Source: JBAZTA01 sp964588175
GTDB taxonomy: Bacteria > Omnitrophota > Gorgyraeia > Gygaellales > Profunditerraquicolaceae
Direction of reading: 5' to 3'
NCBI GenBank assembly: GCA_964588175.1
Contig: CAZPNW010000118.1
Coordinates: forward strand, 1 to 30,330
Length of the DNA: 30,330 nt
Made by a program: the position numbers and the translations under genes. The notes below the pieces were generated by a model. The model did no database searches, was not told the DNA's origin, and was given only the letters and a program-made list of their open reading frames with translations. Positions within the stretch are counted from its first letter, which is position 1. Each line of letters opens with the position of its first letter. Shown piece after piece: positions 23,988 through 30,330 of this stretch.

Positions 23988-25520
23988 TTAATATTCCTTC
24001 TCATGCGCCAAACTCATATCCAAGAACGCGCGCAATCTTCGAGACCGCGTCGGATGGCGTAATTTTTTCAAGACTTTTGCTTCGATCTGCCTGATCCTTT
24101 CGCGCGTGACCTTAAAGATATTGCCGACTTCTTCCAAAGTACGGGGGCAACCGTCATTAATACCAAAACGCAAAACCAGGATCTTGCGTTCTTTATCTGA
24201 AAGCGTGTCTAGAATACTGTCCATTTCTTCTTTAAGCATCGCCCGCACCGCAGTATTTGCCGGAGAAGTCGCCCGCTTATCCTGGATGAAATCGCCGAAA
24301 TTAGTATCCCCTTCATCGCCGATAGGCATCTGTAACGATATGGGTTTCTGCGCGAATTTCAATATAGCCTTGACTTTATCCTGGGACAACCGCATCTTAT
24401 AGGCGATCTCTTCCGGGCGCGGTTCACGGTCATTTTCCTGCAGGAATATGCGGGAGAAACGGATAATTTTATTGATGGTCTCGGTCATATGCACCGGGAT
24501 ACGGATCGTACGCGCCTGATCAGCAATAGCACGCGTGATCGCCTGGCGTATCCACCACGTAGCATAGGTAGAGAATTTATAGCCGCGCTTATACTCAAAT
24601 TTTTCAACCGCCCTCATCAAACCGATATTGCCTTCCTGGATCAGGTCAAGGAACGACAATCCGCGATTATTGTATTTCTTGGCAATGCTCACGACTAATC
24701 GTAAATTCGCCTCCACCAGCCGCTCCTTGGCATAATTAAATTTCATATGCGTATAACGGATCATCTTAAGCTGCTCTTTGATCTTAGCGTACGGTTCGGC
24801 AAACAATTTGACGATCTGGCGCTTATGGGCCAAATTCTTATGTTTATGGCGTTCCAAACTGTCAAATTCTTTGATCAATTTATTCAGTTTTTGCACGACC
24901 GTCTCGACGACTGAAGTCGTAAAATTAAACTGCATCAGGAAATTAATTGTTTTCTCGCGGTTGCGGCTGCGGCTGATACGCGCGGCGATCCGTTTAAACC
25001 GTAAAATGACCGACTTCTGAGTTGTCGTAATTTCACCCTTAATGACTTCTTCCAGATTGAGCCGGCCTTCACAAATATCTTTAACGAAAGACAATATTTC
25101 ATTATGGGCGAACCGTGTCACAAACACCGACCGCATGAACTTTTCTTCGGTCTCTTCGATCTTTTTCGCTAAAGTGATCTCCGCTTCCCGGGACAAAAGC
25201 GGGATAGAACCCATTTGTTTAAGATACATCTTTACCGGGTCATCGAGCGGAAAGAATTGCTCTTCGGTCTTTATCTGCTCAGTTAAGATATCTTCCTTGA
25301 TCTGCTGGGGCGCGTTTTTTTCCGCTTCATGCACCTCTTCGCTCTCAACGACCTGTATATCCTCATTGCCCAAGAGATCAAAAAGCTGGTCGATCTCTTC
25401 AGATGAAGATATGCCTTCAGGGAGCAGGTCATTGACTTCATCATAGGTCAGATAACCTTTACGCCTTCCTAATGCCAGTATCTTATCGACGATTTCCTTG
25501 CTGTAAGTTTTCTTTTTCAT
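23988..25520 (-). CDS. rpoD: Primary RNA polymerase sigma factor (sigma-70/RpoD)
   Basis: 510 aa. Region 1.1 (about 1-60, YSKEIVDKILALGRRKGYLTYDEVNDLLP) marks a group 1 sigma. DDPVKMYLKQMGSIPLLSREAE is region 1.2. The non-conserved segment is moderate (about 130-260). Region 2 has RLVVSIAKKYNNRGLSFLDLIQEGNIGLMRAVEKF and the -10-recognition helix YKFSTYATWWIRQAITRAI. Region 3 follows. Region 4 ends with ERKILVLRFGINDG and the helix-turn-helix TLEEVGNIFKVTRERIRQIEAK. It starts 8 bases after the dnaG stop with GAGGT upstream, the classic dnaG-rpoD macromolecular-synthesis arrangement. Promoters in this window match the sigma-70 consensus. Confidence 0.97.
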   Translation of the reverse strand: MKKKTYSKEIVDKILALGRRKGYLTYDEVNDLLPEGISSSEEIDQLFDLLGNEDIQVVESEEVHEAEKNAPQQIKEDILTEQIKTEEQFFPLDDPVKMYLKQMGSIPLLSREAEITLAKKIEETEEKFMRSVFVTRFAHNEILSFVKDICEGRLNLEEVIKGEITTTQKSVILRFKRIAARISRSRNREKTINFLMQFNFTTSVVETVVQKLNKLIKEFDSLERHKHKNLAHKRQIVKLFAEPYAKIKEQLKMIRYTHMKFNYAKERLVEANLRLVVSIAKKYNNRGLSFLDLIQEGNIGLMRAVEKFEYKRGYKFSTYATWWIRQAITRAIADQARTIRIPVHMTETINKIIRFSRIFLQENDREPRPEEIAYKMRLSQDKVKAILKFAQKPISLQMPIGDEGDTNFGDFIQDKRATSPANTAVRAMLKEEMDSILDTLSDKERKILVLRFGINDGCPRTLEEVGNIFKVTRERIRQIEAKVLKKLRHPTRSRRLRAFLDMSLAHEKEY

Positions 25521-25528
25521 GGTATCGA

Positions 25529-27319
25529 TTACCTCTTCTGGATTAAATGTTGGAATTCATGCATTAATTTCTGGATCTGGGCCTCATTACCTGAACTTTG
25601 CGCTGCTTTTATTTCTTTTTGTAAACAGTGCCTGCGGGAAACAAGCCGTTTCATTTTCAAGCGCTGTATACAGTCACTGAGGATCTTTTCTTTATCCTGC
25701 TGGAAGACTTCAGGCATACAACTTGACTCGCAAACCAGCCGGGTAATCTCTTCATCTTTAAGTTGGTTCACCAAAAACTTCGGTTCAATATTTCTACCGT
25801 CGAGGGTAAGGGAAAACAACAATCCCATGATCTGCGCGGCATGTTCATTTTGGAAATCTTCGATCTCAATACAATCCCTGACCCTTTCAATCAGCGTGGT
25901 TTCTTCCAGCAACAATTGTATTAAGAGTTTTTCTGTCGGCGGCAGCGGCTGCGCTTTCTGAGGCTGAGCCTTCACTGCCTGCTCTCCTGGAACAGCCCGC
26001 TCTTCTTTTATTTTCCTGAGTTCCAAAAGCAAAGATTCTTCCAAAACATCTAATTCCTGTGAAAGCTTCTTAATATACTCGGACTTGATGATCTCATTCT
26101 TACATCGGTGGATCGTAGATAACATTTCCGCGGAAATACGCGCTTTACTTTCAACTTCTGTCCGGGGATAGCGCTTTTTGAGCATCCGCATCTTATAGTC
26201 AAATATAGTTTCGGCATCCGCGATCTTAGCCTGGAATTCAAGCGCCCCGAATTTACGCACAAAAGAATCCGGGTCATAGCCTTGCGGAAGGCTGACGACC
26301 TTTACGTGCATATCTTCTTCAATAAGCATGTCCAAAGACCGCAGCGTTGCCATCTCTCCCGCTAAATCACCATCATAAACCATAACAATATTGCGGGTAT
26401 AACGTTTGATCAACCTGACCTGCTCATCGGTAAGCGCGGTCCCTAATGAAGCTACTATATTCTGCACCCCTGACTGATACGGCACCATAAAATCCAGATA
26501 TCCTTCTACTACCACCGCGCAATCGTGGCGCCGGATGGCTTCCCGGGATAAGGACAATCCGTACAAATTCCTTCCTTTGACATAAACAGGAGTCTCAGGA
26601 GAATTCATATACTTTGCGGCAGTGCCTTCCTTAGGCTTATTTTCCGGCTCTGGCAGTAATCGCGCTCCAAAAGCGATAACATTGTCTTTTGTATCAAAAA
26701 TAGGCACGATGATCCTATTACGGAACCGGTCATAATACCCTGAACCCGTCTGGCGCGCAAGAATAAGGCCGGCCTTTTCCATAAGAGAAAGGCTGATATC
26801 ATGCGAACGTAAATATGTCAAAAGCCCATCCCAGGCATCCAGCGCTACTCCGACCTTAAAGACCTTGAGGGAATCAGCAGTAATGCCTCTTTCGAGTAAA
26901 TATGCTTTCGCCTTCTTTCCGGATGCGGCCTCTAGATTTTTCTCATAATAAGCAAGCGCAAGAGCGTTAATTTTATACAACTGCGCATTAAGGCTGGCAT
27001 GCAATGGGTTCTGTTTTTGCTTTTCAGGTAAAACGACACCTGCTTTCTGAGCGAGTATCTCAACAGCCTCCAAAAACTCCAGCCTTTCATACTGCACCAG
27101 GAAATTAAACGCATTCCCCCCCGCGCCGCAGCCAAAACAATGATATATCTGTTTATCGGCTGATACTACAAACGAAGGTGTTTTTTCGTGATGAAAGGGG
27201 CATATCCCTTTAAAGTTCCTGCCGGCACGCTTCAAAGGAATAGAACTGCCGATCAATTCAACAATATCTATCCGGCTTAATATTGAATCTAAAACTGTTT
27301 CGGGAATATGTCCGGCCAT
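25529..27319 (-). CDS. dnaG: DNA primase
   Basis: 596 aa, normal length. It makes RNA primers for replication. The CHC2 zinc domain has Cys40, His43, Cys61 and Cys64 (CPFHHEKTPSF; IYHCFGCGAGG). The RNA polymerase core includes YYDRFRNRIIVPIFDTKDNVIAFGAR, the Toprim Glu in VVVEGYLDF, LGTALTDEQ and the acidic VMVYDGDLAGEMA. The C-terminal helicase-binding domain is diverged, as usual. The ATG at 27319 gives MAGHIPETVLDSILSRIDIV, the standard start. No Shine-Dalgarno precedes it; a heptamer array begins about 20 bases upstream. Between nif3 and rpoD in one apparent operon. Confidence 0.97.
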   Translation of the reverse strand: MAGHIPETVLDSILSRIDIVELIGSSIPLKRAGRNFKGICPFHHEKTPSFVVSADKQIYHCFGCGAGGNAFNFLVQYERLEFLEAVEILAQKAGVVLPEKQKQNPLHASLNAQLYKINALALAYYEKNLEAASGKKAKAYLLERGITADSLKVFKVGVALDAWDGLLTYLRSHDISLSLMEKAGLILARQTGSGYYDRFRNRIIVPIFDTKDNVIAFGARLLPEPENKPKEGTAAKYMNSPETPVYVKGRNLYGLSLSREAIRRHDCAVVVEGYLDFMVPYQSGVQNIVASLGTALTDEQVRLIKRYTRNIVMVYDGDLAGEMATLRSLDMLIEEDMHVKVVSLPQGYDPDSFVRKFGALEFQAKIADAETIFDYKMRMLKKRYPRTEVESKARISAEMLSTIHRCKNEIIKSEYIKKLSQELDVLEESLLLELRKIKEERAVPGEQAVKAQPQKAQPLPPTEKLLIQLLLEETTLIERVRDCIEIEDFQNEHAAQIMGLLFSLTLDGRNIEPKFLVNQLKDEEITRLVCESSCMPEVFQQDKEKILSDCIQRLKMKRLVSRRHCLQKEIKAAQSSGNEAQIQKLMHEFQHLIQKR

Positions 27320-27339
27320 AGTTATTATGGGAAACTATT

Positions 27340-27455
27340 AAAGTCAAAAGTCAAAAGTCAAAAGTCAAAAGTCAGAAGTCAAAAGTCGAAAGCTAAAAAT
27401 ACATTCAGGTTTCTTACCTTACTTTTTACTTTTAACTTTTTACTTTCTTTTGACT
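27340..27455. repeat. Mirrored heptamer array between nif3 and dnaG
   Basis: Left arm (27340-27396): AAAGTCA repeated in near-perfect tandem, about seven units, with single-base variants (GAAGTCA, AAAGTCG). Right arm (about 27413-27455): TTTTTAC/TTTTAAC/TTTTGAC units, the reverse complement. The arms could form an RNA hairpin. The nif3 stop codon and its last few codons (VKRK) lie in the right arm. Confidence 0.85.
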
Positions 27456-28312
27456 CGGGTAAAACCAGAACATTCAAGAATAGAGAACGAAAAATCTTTC
27501 TGGAGTTTATCAAAAAGCAAATTAAGCCCCAACGTATCAGACGAGATGTGACCGGCAATAACCACATTCAAATCAGCATCTTTTACTTTACTAAAATGCT
27601 CCTCGCTTAAATGCATCGACACAAGCGTTCGAACGCCGGTTTTGTATAATTTATCATATACGTCTTTATGCCCCTCTGTCCCGCCGGTCATTTCAAGGAA
27701 GATCTTTCCTACCGGGCGCTTCGGATTGCCTAAGATTATTTTCGGGCCCGCCAGCCTGCGCGTTGCCTGCTCATATTCAGGGATCCCGTTCAAGATATCA
27801 AGGATATCTGATACGTTTTTCGGCTTATGCGTACGAAACAATTTCTCCAGATACGCAGAAACATGATTATCCGCAGGCGTGTGCACACAGAGGAACGGGA
27901 TATCGAGCAAACGGGCAGCATCAACAGCGCGCATATGGTTCGCAGGCAAAATACGCCTTGCGACTTCACGTTTTCGTTCCTCAAGGAGCCCTTCGGCTAC
28001 GCTCACGGGGACTCCCGCGTTAACCAACAGATCAACCTGCAGCTGCATCACCTCATAAAGTCCGGCAAATGCATGCCCTTCAGGATGATGAGAAACAACC
28101 AGATCAATACCCTGGCTCCTGCGCAGCCTGTCAGCCAATAAGATCTCCGGCACTTCGATATCAATTCCCAGAAGTATCTTGCTGACCTCACTGCGGGGAT
28201 CGCCATAGAGTATCGCAGTATCGGAATATGACTTTATACGGGATTTATCTTTCCGGGGGTCGCTTGCTATGCCGTATTTCAATATACCGTGGTAAAGCTT
28301 GGATAATTCCAT
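27440..28312 (-). CDS. Nif3-like protein (GTP cyclohydrolase I type 2 / NGG1p-interacting factor family)
   Basis: 290 aa from the ATG at 28312; a GTG one codon upstream (28315) is possible. Nif3 proteins are widespread metal-binding cytosolic proteins with a di-metal site; their physiological role is unsettled. Seen: LLGIDIEVPEILLADRL, DLVVSHHPEGHAFAG (the family's HH motif), a mid-protein region diverged from typical Nif3 (PANHMRAVDAARLL, VHTPADNHVSAYL), and the C-terminal VVIAGHISSDTLGLNLL (family H...D/E metal motif). It starts right after the cvpA stop and precedes dnaG. A Nif3 homologue also lies close to dnaG-sigA in Bacillus. The last codons run into a heptamer repeat. Confidence 0.8.
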   Translation of the reverse strand: MELSKLYHGILKYGIASDPRKDKSRIKSYSDTAILYGDPRSEVSKILLGIDIEVPEILLADRLRRSQGIDLVVSHHPEGHAFAGLYEVMQLQVDLLVNAGVPVSVAEGLLEERKREVARRILPANHMRAVDAARLLDIPFLCVHTPADNHVSAYLEKLFRTHKPKNVSDILDILNGIPEYEQATRRLAGPKIILGNPKRPVGKIFLEMTGGTEGHKDVYDKLYKTGVRTLVSMHLSEEHFSKVKDADLNVVIAGHISSDTLGLNLLFDKLQKDFSFSILECSGFTRVKRK

Positions 28313-28315
28313 CAC

Positions 28316-28894
28316 TTATTTCTTTTCCGGTTCTTGGACCTCTAATACTGTTTCATTGAATTTCTCGTGTGTCATGAATTTTGACATGAACCCATCCCAA
28401 AACCAGCGGTATGTCGAAGAAGCCGCCGTATATAAGGGTTTCCCGGAATATGAGTTTACGGCACTATTCTTCAAATAAGCGACCGTTGATATTAAAAGAG
28501 CGAACGATACAAGGCTCGTCAAGAAAAATGCCCTGATAATACTGACGACAAAACCTCCCCATTTGTTCAACTGAGGGACAGCTTCCATCTTCAGGTATCG
28601 GCTCAGCAATTCACGAATGCCGACAAAAAATAAATAACTTAAAGAAGATAACAGCACAAAAATAATAAAATCCAGGAATTCTCTGGGGAGGACTTTTAAG
28701 TTTACACGCGCGGAAAGAAAATCAGATATGATCGTGTAATAATGCAATGATATATAAATTGCAAGTATGGTTCCCAGGGATTTAAAGAGCGCGGTGAAAA
28801 AGCCGTTCTTTAAACCGATATAACAGAACCTCAAAAAGATCAGGATAAAAACTATATCTACCCAGTTAAATTGCCTGACGGTATCGAATATCAT
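28316..28894 (-). CDS. cvpA: CvpA family membrane protein
   Basis: 192 aa integral membrane protein with about four hydrophobic helices: near 12-30 (WVDIVFILIFLRFCYIGLKNG), 35-52, 70-92 and 112-140. The FNWVDIVFI...GLKNGFFTALF start and LNKWGGFVVSIIRAFFLTSLV match the colicin V production family. The role of CvpA is not well defined; it is linked to envelope stress and biofilm in other bacteria. The C-terminal 50 residues are soluble. First gene after a strong promoter; only 3 bases or fewer separate it from nif3. No clear Shine-Dalgarno precedes the ATG. Confidence 0.85.
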   Translation of the reverse strand: MIFDTVRQFNWVDIVFILIFLRFCYIGLKNGFFTALFKSLGTILAIYISLHYYTIISDFLSARVNLKVLPREFLDFIIFVLLSSLSYLFFVGIRELLSRYLKMEAVPQLNKWGGFVVSIIRAFFLTSLVSFALLISTVAYLKNSAVNSYSGKPLYTAASSTYRWFWDGFMSKFMTHEKFNETVLEVQEPEKK

Positions 28895-28966
28895 AATTGA
28901 CTAAAAAAAGATTTATGGATTAATGAAGAAAATTGAAAGCGTTTTCATATACTCGGAACTTTTTCA

Positions 28967-28995
28967 AGTATACCACACAAAAGAACTCTTGTCAA
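28967..28995 (-). promoter_or_regulatory. Sigma-70-type promoter of cvpA-nif3-dnaG-rpoD
   Basis: Minus strand: -35 TTGACA (28990-28995), 17-bp spacer, -10 TATACT (28967-28972) preceded by TGG (extended -10). It is the closest match to consensus in the window. The leader to the cvpA ATG is about 65 bases. A 14-bp perfect palindrome lies 5 bases upstream of the -35. Confidence 0.85.
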
Positions 28996-29000
28996 ACCTA

Positions 29001-29014
29001 TTATAGTACTATAA
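29001..29014. promoter_or_regulatory. Perfect 14-bp palindrome upstream of the cvpA promoter
   Basis: TTATAGTACTATAA is its own reverse complement and ends 5 bases upstream of the -35 hexamer, on the face where an activator or repressor could sit. It could also be chance AT-rich sequence. No regulator is known for it. Confidence 0.4.
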
Positions 29015-29093
29015 CTCCCTTGGAATACTAAGGTTACACGCAAAGCGCGCCTTTCTTTTAAGCAGTGGACTTTCGTTACAAATCTTAAGAATA

Positions 29094-29130
29094 GTAAAGG
29101 GCGAAGCTTAAAATACGCTTCGCCCTTTAC
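29094..29130 (-). terminator. Hairpin terminator after groEL
   Basis: A perfect 14-bp stem GTAAAGGGCGAAGC (29094-29107) pairs with 29117-29130 across a 9-base loop. It lies 40 bases after the groEL stop. On the minus strand it is followed by TATTCTTAAGATTT, a moderate T-rich tail. It is a likely rho-independent terminator or an mRNA-stabilising end. The stretch between it and the cvpA promoter (29015-29093) shows nothing else. Confidence 0.8.
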
Positions 29131-29169
29131 CTTAAATTACTGCTCACTATTGCTTAAGAGAGCCCGATC

Positions 29170-30330
<1,161 letters not shown>

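Overview
This window is a chromosomal, housekeeping-type stretch in which every convincing gene lies on the minus strand. Read in the transcription direction (right to left) the order is: groEL (its 3' two thirds) | cvpA - nif3-like - dnaG - rpoD - DUF192 lipoprotein | PAS/GGDEF/HD-GYP protein | guaB3 - guaA - dnaE | HU - hisS - aspS | LysM lipoprotein - phoH - pgpH-like - ybeY - recO - panE - polX - apbE - MgtE-N/PRC/CBS protein - Nramp-type magnesium transporter (runs off the left edge). No rRNA, tRNA, phage, insertion-sequence transposase or CRISPR array was seen.

The moderate GC, the didermic-looking lipoproteins, the divergent short forms of several housekeeping proteins and the intergenic repeat style suggest an uncultured bacterium of the Omnitrophota (OP3) type. 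This is an inference from overall character, not from a phylogenetic marker search. Part of the order (phoH > pgpH > ybeY > recO; dnaG next to rpoD and a Nif3 homologue) matches the arrangement around sigA and phoH in Bacillus, so these look like old conserved neighbourhoods. The window is mostly information processing (replication, primary sigma factor, two aminoacyl-tRNA synthetases, 16S rRNA maturation, repair) plus GMP synthesis and cyclic-dinucleotide signalling.

Four minus-strand sigma-70-like promoters can be read, each with a 17-bp spacer: upstream of cvpA, of the GGDEF/HD-GYP gene, of guaB3 and of HU. A perfect 14-bp hairpin follows groEL.

Two things stand out. (1) At the left end, a protein made of the cytosolic sensor parts of the MgtE magnesium channel (MgtE-N plus CBS pair, preceded by two PRC-barrel-like segments) but with no membrane domain overlaps by ATGA an Nramp-family permease whose metal-site residues are those of the magnesium-selective NRMT branch. 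This looks like a two-gene magnesium uptake system in which an MgtE sensor has been joined to a different permease. (2) Many gaps between co-directional genes are filled, almost up to the stop and start codons, by degenerate seven-base tandem repeats (AAAGTCA, TGGACTA and TTATCGG families), often arranged as mirrored arms that could fold into long hairpins. Genes just downstream of these arrays generally lack a Shine-Dalgarno sequence, and repeat sequence has been absorbed into coding ends and into lipoprotein signal peptides. Other notable points are an aspartyl-tRNA synthetase without the GAD insertion domain, a YbeY with Asp in place of the third metal-binding His, and a PgpH-like HD phosphohydrolase without its extracellular domain.
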